A DNA stretch of 64,000 nucleotides from Haliotis asinina (taxonomy: Eukaryota; Mollusca; Gastropoda; Lepetellida; Haliotidae), in assembly GCF_037392515.1 (NCBI RefSeq), contig NC_090291.1, forward strand, positions 18,813,501 to 18,877,500, written 5' to 3'. This document shows positions 9,421 to 22,289 of the stretch, one piece after another (the stretch's first letter is position 1; each line of letters opens with the position of its first letter). Below the pieces are notes generated by a model. It worked only from the letters and a program-made list of their open reading frames with translations. It did not search any database and was not told the DNA's origin. The position numbers and the translations under genes are program-made.

Positions 9421-10601
9421 GTGTCTGACCTTTGTATACTGGCCTAGTTGTTGGTGAATCTCATTACCATGTTGTTAATGACTTGTATATGGGGTTACTT
9501 TGGTGTGGTATGTTAGACACGTGAACATACTCCCTGTGTAGTATGGTAGTGATGATCTTGTGTCGTTAATGACAAGACAATCGAAAGGCACTTTTGCGCT
9601 AAATGCCGTATTTGTTAATGAGCGGCTTTACATCCGGTGCTTATTAGGGACCTGGCGCTTATTAGTGGAAATACAGTAATTGCTTATCGCTGAGTACGTG
9701 AGTGAGTGGACATGGCTGAAAGTGCTTTGAACAGGTCTGTTGTATCAGGAAGGGGTGTATTTTTTAAGGTTTTACGTAAAAAACCGTTCGAAGAAAACCC
9801 ACCTCGAAGATGAAAGCCGTCTTCAATCTCGAACAATTAATATTCGTCTTTGAAGACCTGTACAAAACCATCATTTTCGTGAAACCTTTATATTTTACTT
9901 AGGAGGACACCCTGGACTATTGAACTGAAGATTAAAATACGTATTATTCCCGAAATTGGGGCCTTGCAAATACCATTTTGAATCCTTAAATATCTAATGT
10001 TGAGTTCCGATGGAGTTTGGTGCAATGTGGTTTTTGAAGCAAAATCTCGCGGTCGCATGACGATGTGCGTGATTGTAACGAGATAATATGTCCTGTATTA
10101 TCAGCAGTGAATGCGTTTTGTTTAGAACCGGATTGAACAGTGATATCAGTTATATCACTCCCTGGCATGTTTATGTGGTTTATTGTAGGCAGATTGTAAC
10201 GCGGTTACCCCCGTGCTGACAAATCAGAGGCCATAATCCATCCAAAACTGGGATTGGTGAAGGATCATGGCATTGTACGACTCTGGGACACATCTATTAT
10301 CATCCAACTACAGTTTTGGACCACTGGGCGAACTGACTTTTGCCGTGTTTATGAAATGAATCAGTGCCCAGTCAAGTGCATCCCATTACCATTCAGTAGA
10401 TACCAGTAAGAGAAAGGGATACAACACTTTAAAGGGAATAAGCCATTTTCCAGTTTCTCGAAATAAGTTCATTTAGAGAGATGTCCCTTTGCAAAACCAC
10501 TTGACCTCGGGCAAACTGTCAAAACAAGCGGCTGTCACATTTTGTAACATGTTTGACCGTGCAATGACCGCTCATGACGTGCACACCGAAAGAAACTAGA
10601 A
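9421..10601. other. Gene-free stretch in duplication unit 1
   Basis: No exon or known repeat was recognised. The first 200 bp retain homology to the flank of copy 1 near 2890-3060. Confidence 0.4.
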
Positions 10602-10706
10602 ATGCCTTACCACTACTGTTGCTATGGGTGGTGCAAGTTTGATAACAGGTACAAGGATCGCCTTGAAATGGAAAACGTATTTTTCACTCCTGAAGAGTCA
10701 ACCTGA
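10602..10706 (+). pseudogene. THAP-like zinc-finger relic
   Basis: A 34-codon frame starting MPYHYCCYGWCKFDNRYKD and continuing to a VFFTP motif resembles the start of THAP-type C2CH fingers found in animal transposases. It stops at TGA 10704 before the second half, and no intact downstream half was found. Probably a transposon remnant. The call rests on family memory only. Confidence 0.35.
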
Positions 10707-11152
10707 GAAATGTTTCAGCTAGACGAGGGCCTTCGGTCTGGAGGGATTTGATGTCAGAAGCACTTGTTTCAAATGGCTTCTTGCGACACCTTACATCTCG
10801 GTCCATAGAACAAACACTGACCATGACGAGTTAGTTATGGCACCAGGAACCAATTTCTAGAAACAAACTTAAGTCGGAGTTTTTACTCAAAGCTTAGAAA
10901 AGACAGGAACATGCATTTCTTGAATCAATGGAAATCGGTATCAACGCCAACCTAGCAGACTATCTGAGATTGGTGGACACATTTCTTTAGTTGTTTGGAC
11001 TTTTTTAGAAACATGCAGCTGAGTTAAAAATTCAGCCGTTTCAAATTGTCAGACTCAGTTTGAGATCTGACTGAAAACTTAAGTTTGTTTCGAGAAATCG
11101 GGGACCTTATTACACCCGGGGCTCATCCTGGAGGTTGCAGAAATGTGAATCT

Positions 11153-11527
11153 GAGTGAGTGAGTGAGTGAGTGAGTGAGTGAGTGAGTGAGTGAGTGAGT
11201 GAGTGAGTGAGTGAGTGAGTGAGTGAGTGAGTGAGTGAGTGAGTGAGTGAGTGAGTGTGTGAGTGGAATTTAAAGTCACATGAGCAGTATTTCAGCTATA
11301 TCGTGACAATGAAAATTCCATGTTAAAGTAAACTTCATCAGTATAAATATCCGTCTATGAAGGACAGTACAATAGCTATACTATCACAGATGATCGCTTA
11401 CAGCAAGCATGTAATCATAAAGAAGATATCACCACAGAGAGCGATATAGAAACTAATCGCCAGTCACTGAAGCTTGATCACCATGCTGGGCCCATGGGGA
11501 CTTACACTACCTACGCTACATGCATGG
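11153..11527 (-). mobile_element. SINE-C with GAGT tail array
   Basis: Read on the minus strand the element ends in an (ACTC)n array (GAGT, 11153-11256). Diagnostic blocks are cagctatatcgtgaca near the array and catggggacttacactacct at the other end. The array has 104 bp here and 152 bp in duplication unit 2, the only length difference I found between units. Confidence 0.75.
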
Positions 11528-11890
11528 ACCGCAGATTCATTTACACCTTTTTCCACAGTCAACTTGACGCAAAGGTTACACGCTCACTGTTTAGCTATAG
11601 CTCTGGTTTAGTGTGGATCACGCATGAAGTTGGTGGTAAAACATGTTTCTCAGTACCTTTGTACTCAGACTTAAAGACTCTAATCGAGAAAATTGATACT
11701 CTAAAAGTTGGTTGGTGAGATTTGGTGCCCTTAAATAGGCTGAATTAATAGTATTCCTGAATAGCACAAGATAATGTTGAAGTCCGTAGTTGCATCGACA
11801 AGCTTCCGTTCCCATAAAAAGTTGTGTTATCACCACACCACAGTGTTTCCTGTCACAAATGTTCTCTTGTCTGCTCCTGGTTGGGTCATG
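11528..11890. other. Gene-free stretch
   Basis: No exon, RNA gene or repeat recognised. Confidence 0.35.
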
Positions 11891-12021
11891 CACAGACAAA
11901 CTGTAGCGCAAGTGGGGTTGCGCAGCGTAGAGAATATGACCAGTCTGCTTCGCTCGCATATATGAAGACTGGTAATTTTCTCTACGCTGCGCAACCCCAC
12001 TTGCGCTACAGTTTGCCTGTG
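11891..12021. repeat. Long hairpin: 56-bp arms, 19-bp loop
   Basis: The arms at 11891-11946 and 11966-12021 are near-perfect reverse complements sharing the core actgtagcgcaagtggggtt. A transcript would fold into a stem of about 56 bp with few mismatches. It could be a fold-back element or a small-RNA precursor. The unit-2 copy is at 20737-20867. Confidence 0.75.
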
Positions 12022-12624
12022 GGTCATGCAAAGAAACACTTTCGCTGAGTAATACCCCTTCTGTTTCACTGTGTTTAGTCCATAATGAAAATACTTGTCA
12101 TACATCTCCAGACCAGTTTGATCCATATCTAACTAGTGTTGGATTGTTTTAAGCATTCATGTCAAATTCAGTTTCATTCATTGGTATACCAAGGTATCCT
12201 TATCTGATTGTATGATTTGTACCAGACATATTCGTCTTTCAAAATGTAAAGAGAAATATGAAACAGAATACAATGAAATATTCAATTGATATGCATGCAG
12301 ATATTTAACCTTATCTCTACTGTTTATGCTGATTTGGCTCCATGCAACCGTATATTCGTTATGATGTAACATGACACATGTTAAATCCTACATTTTTATT
12401 CCCTGCAACACGTTTTGCGGAGGGTATTCGAATGGACTTCTTACGTGCGTCCGTGGACTTTTTTCTTTTCCGGAGCAGAACTTTAAAACCGCTCAATATT
12501 TCTTCATCACACTAGGCACACATAGACTGGTCTGTTGCTCTATTGGCGCCTTTTTGTAGGTTTGGAATTCTGACTAAAATATTTCCGGTTGTTTCCATGG
12601 CAACAAATTTGTTGCCTCTGTCAG
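12022..12624. other. Gene-free stretch before the lectin promoter minisatellite
   Basis: No exon or repeat recognised. Confidence 0.35.
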
Positions 12625-13250
12625 TATTCGGATGCCTACGTGGAGTATGCGGATGACTGTGTCAATATTTGAATGCCTGTGTGTAGTGTTTGAATGCCAG
12701 TGAGCAGTATTTGGGAGCCTATGTGCAGTATGCTAATGTCTGTGTCAGTATTTGGATGTCTGTGTGCAGTATTCGGTTGCCTGTGTCATTATTTGGATGC
12801 CTATGTCAGTACGTGGATGCCTATGTCAGTACGTGGATGCCTATGTCAGTACGTGGATGCCTATGTCAGTACGTGGATGCCTGTGTCAGTACGTGGATGC
12901 CTATGTCAGTACGTGGATGCCTATGTCAGTACGTGGATGCCTGTGTCAGTACTCGGATGCCTTTGTGCAGTATGTCGTTGTCTGTGGCATTATTTGGATG
13001 CCCGTGTGAGTACGTGGATGCATGTGTCAGTATTTGGATGCCTGTGTGCAGTATTTTTCGTTGCTTGTGTCGGTATTTGGATGCCTGTGTCAGTACGTGG
13101 ATGCCTGTGTGCAGTATTCAAATGCCCATGTGAAACATGTGGATGCTTGTGTGCAGTATTCGGAAGTCTGTGTCAGTATTCGGATGCCTGTGTCAGTATT
13201 CGGATGCCTGTGTCAGTATTCGGGTGCCTGTGGGCAATATTTTGATTCCT
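12625..13250. repeat. 20-bp minisatellite upstream of the lectin signal exon
   Basis: The unit is ggatgcctatgtcagtacgt, nearly exact for about eight tandem copies at 12796-12955 and diverged on both sides. Because 20 is not a multiple of 3, all three plus frames stay open; the Cys-rich translations are artefacts. It ends about 190 bp before the CTL-A signal-peptide exon. Confidence 0.9.
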
Positions 13251-13443
13251 GTGTGCAACACGTGGTTGTTGCGTCCAGCCTTTGCATCCTTGTCTATGGT
13301 GTTCCGCAGTCTGTGTCCGTTGACACATCCGCTACTGACCAAAACACTTGATAAGTTCATGATTTGACGGTATGTGTTGACGGCACTGCTGTTTGTTACA
13401 CTTCCCTGTAGTCCTGTATGCAGTTACGCAATTTACTGATTGG

Positions 13444-15571
13444 ATGTCGCACGTGTTGTTTACATGGCTGTTGATCTGCTGGAGAGCTGTTATATGTCAG
13501 GGCAAAGGTAAGCTCGGTAATATGTTTTCATTCTTGTCAAAGATAGTTTCACGTATACGTTCACAGTCACGTCATATTTAATGTGTTGCCAGGTTTATCA
13601 TTTATCCTTTGCATAGTCACGCAGATCACTTTTAACGAAATTCGGTGCACTTTTACAAGAATAAAAAAGGCAGATACACATGAAAACGCAATGTGTTGTG
13701 TGAAATATGTTTTCACTCATATGACGCGAATGCCACGCGTGTTTTCCTTACCATGTGTTTTTCTCCTGTAATCTATTGCCATGAGCCTTCAGGAACACAT
13801 GTATTTCTGGGTACCTTGGTGTAAAGCCACTTTTCCAGTGTGCGTTCCAGGATGGTCATAGTGATTGTGTACTGAAAGTAAACTGATGAATGCGAGTGGC
13901 AGAAAACAATACTTGTCCGGGATTGTTTCATATATCATAACGACGACACAACTGACTAAATCTAAATATGATTCATTATTTATTCATTTGGAAACGACGC
14001 AAACCAGAGCTGAATGCTTATTAAAATGATGATAGAGTTATGCCTAGTAACCAGTTGCTGAAATCGGTTTGTAGAAACTTCACCGGTACACATTATCGAT
14101 GCACAACGCAACTGGTCGGAGGCTAAAAGCCAATGTAAAGAAAACGGAGGCAAAATGTACACACCTGACACTGTAATTCCAGCATGGCAGTGGGCAAGTG
14201 CACAGAGCCACATCTACTACTGGATAGATGCCATTGACTGGATACGGACAGGTACAGAGAGAGAAGTGGTCACATCTACTGGCCACACGTTACACTTTGA
14301 AAAAGAAATATTCTACCGCTTAAAGTCAATCGTTAACTTTCCTGGTCGTTTCCTCTTTTACTGTTCTTTAAACATAATCCTTTCACATGAAATACAGCAT
14401 GTATAGATATCAGTGAGTGAGTGAGTTTAGTTTTACGCTGCTCTCAACAATATTGCAGCTATATGGCGGCAGTCTGTAAATAATCGAGTCTGGACCAGAC
14501 AATCCAGTGATTCACAGCATGAGCATCGATCTGCGCAATTCGGAACTGATGTCACGGGATGAACATGATTACATGAGGGTTGATGATGTACAAACACAAG
14601 TTGATAAGGATGTACACGGGTAGATTAGCTATACATTGGCACACTGTTGTGTAAACACTAATGAATTACAAACATAGAATGTACACAGATAGATAAGATT
14701 AATTTAGATAAGATAAATTTATCAATAAGTCCCAGGCACTTGGTAGGTACACTCCTTGGTCATCAACCCTCATGTAAATCATGTACATCATCCTTAATCC
14801 CCAATCATGTGTTATGTAAACATCATCCAATCATGCGTAATGTATCACCATTGGCTTCCATCCTTATCCCCAATCATGTACACTGTCCTTATCCCCTATC
14901 TGTGTTATGTAAACATATCCCATCATCTGTAATGTATTACCATTGGCTTCCATCATTGTTATCATAACTGTCGGCCTCCTGTCAGTGCTTGTTTATACTG
15001 GCTTCCAGCTTTCGTTAATTCATTCCACTTGTTACTTTGTTAATGTTTACCTGTACATATAAATATAGCTCTGTAGCCCATTCTCATTCACCTGATGAAG
15101 GAGTAAGCATTAACTCCGAAACGTTGTGTTCTCATAATAAAGAAGTTGATATCCACAAAAATCTTCATTCCTACAGTAGATTCGTTTAATGCTTCAGTCC
15201 TGGCAATTGATGTTGTGTCTCCATGTCAAATTAAATGATCTCTTTAGAATGGGAAATGCTGAAATTCTTGATATTCCAAGAACATTGCGTTTAAAAAGGC
15301 GTATTAAGTGTACGATGCTAAACAGTTTCATCAAGAACCCTAACTGAACAGAATTTTTTTTCTAAAAGACAGTCCTGTAACATGTGTGGATAACGTATTG
15401 ATTATTATCTTTCAGGGGAGGGAGTTTCGGAATATTATGGGTACCTGGATGATCGGTACCTCAATGCTCGGTCTCCAGACTTTTGGTGTGTCAGTGTGTA
15501 CAAGGGTCCGTTTGGAAGAAAGTATTTATACTGGAGGCGATGTTCAATAAAAAGCAAGTTCATTTGTGAAG
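13444..15571 (+). CDS. CTL-A duplicate: signal peptide and CTLD exons only
   Basis: There are three exons: 13444-13507 (MSHVLFTWLLICWRAVICQG, a clear signal peptide, donor GTAAGC), 14075-14251 (first half of a CTLD) and 15416-15571 (second half, ending KSKFICEG with donor GTATGG). All junctions are phase 1. No membrane or tail exon follows in this unit. The next compatible acceptor downstream is the CTLD exon of unit 2 at 22921. So either this copy is a truncated gene, or its transcript runs on into unit 2 to encode two tandem CTLDs before the membrane segment. Coding sequence appears identical to the full CTL-A gene. Confidence 0.7.
14411..14552 (-). mobile_element. SINE-A fragment in the CTLD intron
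   Basis: gtgagtgagtgagtttag and ctatatggcggcagtctgt match the SINE-A tail in reverse; the head half is missing. The unit-2 copy is at 23257-23398. Confidence 0.8.
15095..15165 (+). repeat. Retroelement-tail-like repeat (family D)
   Basis: cctgatgaaggagtaagc, actccgaaacgttgtg and aataaagaagttgatatcca form a motif set that recurs at 23941-24011 and, for the last part, near 26709 and 31818. It resembles the 3' end of a retroelement; the family is uncertain. Confidence 0.45.
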
Positions 15572-15629
15572 GTATGGTTCCATGCTCAATTCCTCATTTC
15601 AGTTATATTGTCGCTGAAAGCAGACAAAC

Positions 15630-15653
15630 TTTATTTTTATATTTATTTCAAAC
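15630..15653. other. 24-bp AT-rich filler at the duplication junction
   Basis: This short sequence lies between the end of unit 1 and the start of unit 2 and belongs to neither. Filler of this kind is typical of end-joining or template-switch junctions. Confidence 0.7.
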
Positions 15654-16505
15654 TGGTATTTGAGGGAAGATTGAAGTTTAGACATTTACTCTCTAGGATA
15701 CACTGTGAACAATTCAGACACTCGACAAAAAGTTGTGTTGAACATCTTGAAACAAACTTTGCATTTCGAAAATCCTCCCAAGGCATGGGAATGAAGTAAC
15801 TAGACAAATCCAGTCTTCACTATTACCAAACCAGTCTAGAAGTCAAAAGAGAGGTGGAATGTGACTGGTCAGTACGATCGACATTTTATTGGCTCAACTC
15901 ATAGTACACGCTGCCGGTAGAATGACGCGGCCACTAAACTTCCTGCCTAGTCTGGCAAAAGTGGAAACTGGAGTTTTATCAGGATCCGAACCAGGATTTT
16001 GAAAGGACTGCGTGGGAGTGTTGGGGGCGTACACCCAAATCTTACTTCCAAAATCAGAAACGCTACATGCGTATTGTAATCATGTTATTATGGCAGTCAA
16101 TGTGCATGTAAGGTACGATGTTAAAGACCCCAACCCCCAAGACCAGATGTGACACTGGTATAAGTTATTTAACTCTTTTGCCTAGAGAGGATGCGTTACC
16201 AATTGACAGCGAATTACACGCAAGTGGTCAAGTCGTAGACAAAATCTACTGCCACATATTCTAGAACGGATGTATCATACTTATAGACTATTATAGATAA
16301 TTACATATTCTAGGAGGTTTGTTTTGTAATCACAGAATATGTTTCATCACTTCATTCGCTATGTTGTACGTGGTATTTAATACACTTTCCTTTTACTTAA
16401 GACCATTGTTTCAATAATCATGTGATCAACGCATTGCTTTCTTGTTAAGATATTTTCTTACTTAATCTACCCACTTTTGCTGCGATCCCTAGCTTCAATT
16501 TTAAA

Positions 16506-16661
16506 GGGGCGGTGGGTAGCATAGTGGTTAAAGCGTTCGCTCGTCACGCTGAAGACCCGGGTTCGATTCCCAACATGGGTCAATATGTGAAACGCATTTT
16601 CTTGTGTCCCCCGCCGTGATATTGCTAAAAGCGGAGCAAAACTAAACTCACTCACTCACCC
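16506..16661 (+). mobile_element. SINE-B (unit-2 copy)
   Basis: Duplicate of the element at 7708-7863, with the same A and B boxes. Confidence 0.85.
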
Positions 16662-17573
16662 ATTTTTAAAATGTGACAAAGTGAACAATGGTTGTTTTCT
16701 ATCCTGCAAACAAAACAGAAAATAAGGTGATTCATTTTATATTTTGGTTTAAATGTTTCAAAACCATTTATGTCTTTGACGGCTTTTCACGAATGGTAGT
16801 TGTTGAGGAATTTTATTAGAACACCATTAGTACGAAGCTGGAAAAAGCAGTTATTAAAGTCAGTGGAAGTCGATGTATGTGTCTATTTACTCTAGTACGT
16901 ATTCGCTTTAGCACGTATGCATACACTAATAGTCGTATTCTTTTCAGTTTCGTAATAACAGTCGTCGGAAATTACAACTAGCTAAGACCACCTTATTATC
17001 TTATAATTATCAATTATCTCCAAACTGTGCGAATCAGTCACCACCGTGTTTATTCAATAGCCAGGCCATGGCATTTCACAATAACCCAGTTTCTGTTATG
17101 TTTGTGAAGTTCAAAACATTTTACCTTCCTAATTGTATGTTGTTGAAGTATTAAAAGAATAGTGCATTCCATTTGGTTTATATGTAAGTATATAGTTTTG
17201 GCACGAGTGCTTAATAAAACATATGTCACTGTGAAATTCATATCAGTGTCGTATATTTCCCTCTGCAAACCTTTCAGAGTCGTAAACACGCCCATGTAAG
17301 CACATCTGGTCACGTGACAGTCACATTACCCGACCCTTTACATAATACATTCATGACAATGCTGACTAATCAGATGTGTAGTCGTTGAGTCTGGGCCAAA
17401 ACACTGCAAACTCTGTACAGTTCTCTGTACTCTGTAATGATTACGATGTTAGGATGACGCATGCATAACATGTGGAACCAAACATACTTCATACACCACG
17501 CTATATTTGCCGATATCCGAGAAGATACGCGCTAAAATTGGTTTTCAGTAACTCAGGGTTGTTGTGAGAGCCG

Positions 17574-18218
17574 ATTTTACGGGATCGGATGGTCAGGCTC
17601 GATGTCTTGGTTGACATATCATCGGTTCCCAACTGCGGAGATGGATGCTCATGCTGTTGATCATTCTATTGATTGGTCCAGAAACAATTATTTACTGACC
17701 GTCGCTCATTCTCTTCCCTCAGTGGTTACTTGTCACGTCTTCCTACGTAACGTCTGTTCTAATACGACCCTTTTATGGTGCGAGTGTTCAAGACTCGTGA
17801 TTGGAGGCAATCAGATTTAGTAGTGCAATCAGCGACCTTGTTTCAAAAGTGATCGTTCGCAAGATCTCGGTAATTTCCGGATGCATCGTGAAAACTAGAA
17901 CCTCTTCCCGAGCGCGATACTCAAATGTTTCTTCTAGACAGAACTCAGTCATGTCATTTTCGTTTCTCCACATTGCTTGCATTTGTCAAGTTGAATCTAA
18001 GTCGATGTAACACGTGTTCTGGTTGGACAGAAAAAAGGGAGCTAAATCTGCTGCCATATTTGCCGCTAGGGGATTTTATGAGAACCCCGAAATATGGCCG
18101 TATTAGAACAGAGGTTCGTAGGAAGATATGACAAGTAACCTCTGTGGGAAGAGAATGGCCGTCGCTATGTAGTTGGAATATTACTCAGTACGGCGTAAAA
18201 CAAATGTCACTCACTATA
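17574..18218 (+). mobile_element. SINE-A interrupted by TIR element (unit-2 copy)
   Basis: Duplicate of 8776-9420; the interrupting element is at 17707-18157. Confidence 0.8.
17707..18157. mobile_element. MITE with ~60-bp TIRs (unit-2 copy)
   Basis: Duplicate of 8909-9359 with the same ccgtcgct target-site duplication. Confidence 0.8.
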
Positions 18219-19399
18219 GTGTCTGACCTTTGTATACTGGCCTAGTTGTTGGTGAATCTCATTACCATGTTGTTAATGACTTGTATATGGGGTTACTTTG
18301 GTGTGGTATGTTAGACACGTGAACATACTCCCTGTGTAGTATGGTAGTGATGATCTTGTGTCGTTAATGACAAGACAATCGAAAGGCACTTTTGCGCTAA
18401 ATGCCGTATTTGTTAATGAGCGGCTTTACATCCGGTGCTTATTAGGGACCTGGCGCTTATTAGTGGAAATACAGTAATTGCTTATCGCTGAGTACGTGAG
18501 TGAGTGGACATGGCTGAAAGTGCTTTGAACAGGTCTGTTGTATCAGGAAGGGGTGTATTTTTTAAGGTTTTACGTAAAAAACCGTTCGAAGAAAACCCAC
18601 CTCGAAGATGAAAGCCGTCTTCAATCTCGAACAATTAATATTCGTCTTTGAAGACCTGTACAAAACCATCATTTTCGTGAAACCTTTATATTTTACTTAG
18701 GAGGACACCCTGGACTATTGAACTGAAGATTAAAATACGTATTATTCCCGAAATTGGGGCCTTGCAAATACCATTTTGAATCCTTAAATATCTAATGTTG
18801 AGTTCCGATGGAGTTTGGTGCAATGTGGTTTTTGAAGCAAAATCTCGCGGTCGCATGACGATGTGCGTGATTGTAACGAGATAATATGTCCTGTATTATC
18901 AGCAGTGAATGCGTTTTGTTTAGAACCGGATTGAACAGTGATATCAGTTATATCACTCCCTGGCATGTTTATGTGGTTTATTGTAGGCAGATTGTAACGC
19001 GGTTACCCCCGTGCTGACAAATCAGAGGCCATAATCCATCCAAAACTGGGATTGGTGAAGGATCATGGCATTGTACGACTCTGGGACACATCTATTATCA
19101 TCCAACTACAGTTTTGGACCACTGGGCGAACTGACTTTTGCCGTGTTTATGAAATGAATCAGTGCCCAGTCAAGTGCATCCCATTACCATTCAGTAGATA
19201 CCAGTAAGAGAAAGGGATACAACACTTTAAAGGGAATAAGCCATTTTCCAGTTTCTCGAAATAAGTTCATTTAGAGAGATGTCCCTTTGCAAAACCACTT
19301 GACCTCGGGCAAACTGTCAAAACAAGCGGCTGTCACATTTTGTAACATGTTTGACCGTGCAATGACCGCTCATGACGTGCACACCGAAAGAAACTAGAA

Positions 19400-19504
19400 A
19401 TGCCTTACCACTACTGTTGCTATGGGTGGTGCAAGTTTGATAACAGGTACAAGGATCGCCTTGAAATGGAAAACGTATTTTTCACTCCTGAAGAGTCAAC
19501 CTGA
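19400..19504 (+). pseudogene. THAP-like relic (unit-2 copy)
   Basis: Duplicate of 10602-10706, identical where read. Confidence 0.35.
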
Positions 19505-19950
19505 GAAATGTTTCAGCTAGACGAGGGCCTTCGGTCTGGAGGGATTTGATGTCAGAAGCACTTGTTTCAAATGGCTTCTTGCGACACCTTACATCTCGGT
19601 CCATAGAACAAACACTGACCATGACGAGTTAGTTATGGCACCAGGAACCAATTTCTAGAAACAAACTTAAGTCGGAGTTTTTACTCAAAGCTTAGAAAAG
19701 ACAGGAACATGCATTTCTTGAATCAATGGAAATCGGTATCAACGCCAACCTAGCAGACTATCTGAGATTGGTGGACACATTTCTTTAGTTGTTTGGACTT
19801 TTTTAGAAACATGCAGCTGAGTTAAAAATTCAGCCGTTTCAAATTGTCAGACTCAGTTTGAGATCTGACTGAAAACTTAAGTTTGTTTCGAGAAATCGGG
19901 GACCTTATTACACCCGGGGCTCATCCTGGAGGTTGCAGAAATGTGAATCT

Positions 19951-20373
19951 GAGTGAGTGAGTGAGTGAGTGAGTGAGTGAGTGAGTGAGTGAGTGAGTGA
20001 GTGAGTGAGTGAGTGAGTGAGTGAGTGAGTGAGTGAGTGAGTGAGTGAGTGAGTGAGTGAGTGAGTGAGTGAGTGAGTGAGTGAGTGAGTGAGTGAGTGA
20101 GTGTGTGAGTGGAATTTAAAGTCACATGAGCAGTATTTCAGCTATATCGTGACAATGAAAATTCCATGTTAAAGTAAACTTCATCAGTATAAATATCCGT
20201 CTATGAAGGACAGTACAATAGCTATACTATCACAGATGATCGCTTACAGCAAGCATGTAATCATAAAGAAGATATCACCACAGAGAGCGATATAGAAACT
20301 AATCGCCAGTCACTGAAGCTTGATCACCATGCTGGGCCCATGGGGACTTACACTACCTACGCTACATGCATGG
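19951..20373 (-). mobile_element. SINE-C with expanded GAGT array (unit-2 copy)
   Basis: Duplicate of 11153-11527, but the GAGT array (19951-20102) has 12 more repeats. Confidence 0.75.
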
Positions 20374-20736
20374 ACCGCAGATTCATTTACACCTTTTTCC
20401 ACAGTCAACTTGACGCAAAGGTTACACGCTCACTGTTTAGCTATAGCTCTGGTTTAGTGTGGATCACGCATGAAGTTGGTGGTAAAACATGTTTCTCAGT
20501 ACCTTTGTACTCAGACTTAAAGACTCTAATCGAGAAAATTGATACTCTAAAAGTTGGTTGGTGAGATTTGGTGCCCTTAAATAGGCTGAATTAATAGTAT
20601 TCCTGAATAGCACAAGATAATGTTGAAGTCCGTAGTTGCATCGACAAGCTTCCGTTCCCATAAAAAGTTGTGTTATCACCACACCACAGTGTTTCCTGTC
20701 ACAAATGTTCTCTTGTCTGCTCCTGGTTGGGTCATG

Positions 20737-20867
20737 CACAGACAAACTGTAGCGCAAGTGGGGTTGCGCAGCGTAGAGAATATGACCAGTCTGCTTCGCT
20801 CGCATATATGAAGACTGGTAATTTTCTCTACGCTGCGCAACCCCACTTGCGCTACAGTTTGCCTGTG
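20737..20867. repeat. Long hairpin (unit-2 copy)
   Basis: Duplicate of 11891-12021. Confidence 0.75.
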
Positions 20868-21470
20868 GGTCATGCAAAGAAACACTTTCGCTGAGTAATA
20901 CCCCTTCTGTTTCACTGTGTTTAGTCCATAATGAAAATACTTGTCATACATCTCCAGACCAGTTTGATCCATATCTAACTAGTGTTGGATTGTTTTAAGC
21001 ATTCATGTCAAATTCAGTTTCATTCATTGGTATACCAAGGTATCCTTATCTGATTGTATGATTTGTACCAGACATATTCGTCTTTCAAAATGTAAAGAGA
21101 AATATGAAACAGAATACAATGAAATATTCAATTGATATGCATGCAGATATTTAACCTTATCTCTACTGTTTATGCTGATTTGGCTCCATGCAACCGTATA
21201 TTCGTTATGATGTAACATGACACATGTTAAATCCTACATTTTTATTCCCTGCAACACGTTTTGCGGAGGGTATTCGAATGGACTTCTTACGTGCGTCCGT
21301 GGACTTTTTTCTTTTCCGGAGCAGAACTTTAAAACCGCTCAATATTTCTTCATCACACTAGGCACACATAGACTGGTCTGTTGCTCTATTGGCGCCTTTT
21401 TGTAGGTTTGGAATTCTGACTAAAATATTTCCGGTTGTTTCCATGGCAACAAATTTGTTGCCTCTGTCAG

Positions 21471-22096
21471 TATTCGGATGCCTACGTGGAGTATGCGGAT
21501 GACTGTGTCAATATTTGAATGCCTGTGTGTAGTGTTTGAATGCCAGTGAGCAGTATTTGGGAGCCTATGTGCAGTATGCTAATGTCTGTGTCAGTATTTG
21601 GATGTCTGTGTGCAGTATTCGGTTGCCTGTGTCATTATTTGGATGCCTATGTCAGTACGTGGATGCCTATGTCAGTACGTGGATGCCTATGTCAGTACGT
21701 GGATGCCTATGTCAGTACGTGGATGCCTGTGTCAGTACGTGGATGCCTATGTCAGTACGTGGATGCCTATGTCAGTACGTGGATGCCTGTGTCAGTACTC
21801 GGATGCCTTTGTGCAGTATGTCGTTGTCTGTGGCATTATTTGGATGCCCGTGTGAGTACGTGGATGCATGTGTCAGTATTTGGATGCCTGTGTGCAGTAT
21901 TTTTCGTTGCTTGTGTCGGTATTTGGATGCCTGTGTCAGTACGTGGATGCCTGTGTGCAGTATTCAAATGCCCATGTGAAACATGTGGATGCTTGTGTGC
22001 AGTATTCGGAAGTCTGTGTCAGTATTCGGATGCCTGTGTCAGTATTCGGATGCCTGTGTCAGTATTCGGGTGCCTGTGGGCAATATTTTGATTCCT
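21471..22096. repeat. 20-bp minisatellite (unit-2 copy)
   Basis: Duplicate of 12625-13250 with the same number of units, ending about 190 bp before the signal-peptide exon at 22290. Confidence 0.9.
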
Positions 22097-22289
22097 GTGT
22101 GCAACACGTGGTTGTTGCGTCCAGCCTTTGCATCCTTGTCTATGGTGTTCCGCAGTCTGTGTCCGTTGACACATCCGCTACTGACCAAAACACTTGATAA
22201 GTTCATGATTTGACGGTATGTGTTGACGGCACTGCTGTTTGTTACACTTCCCTGTAGTCCTGTATGCAGTTACGCAATTTACTGATTGG

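Larger units (their letters stand above)
6856..15629. repeat. 8.8-kb tandem duplication, unit 1
   Basis: From ggtatttgagggaagattga onward this unit matches 15654-24475 base for base wherever I compared it, at an offset of 8798, changing to 8846 after a GAGT microsatellite that is 48 bp longer in unit 2. It starts in the 3' flank of copy 2 and ends inside an intron of the CTL-A lectin gene. It contains the signal-peptide exon and both CTLD exons of CTL-A but not the membrane or tail exons. It also holds SINEs, a TIR element, a hairpin and a minisatellite. Confidence 0.93.

Noticed and set aside
12796..12955. CRISPR-like direct repeats
   Set aside because: Units are contiguous with no spacers and the DNA is eukaryotic.
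12690..13351. Overlapping Cys-rich frames in three phases, and their unit-2 copies at 21536-22197
   Set aside because: Product of the 20-bp minisatellite; all three frames are open because the period is not a multiple of three.
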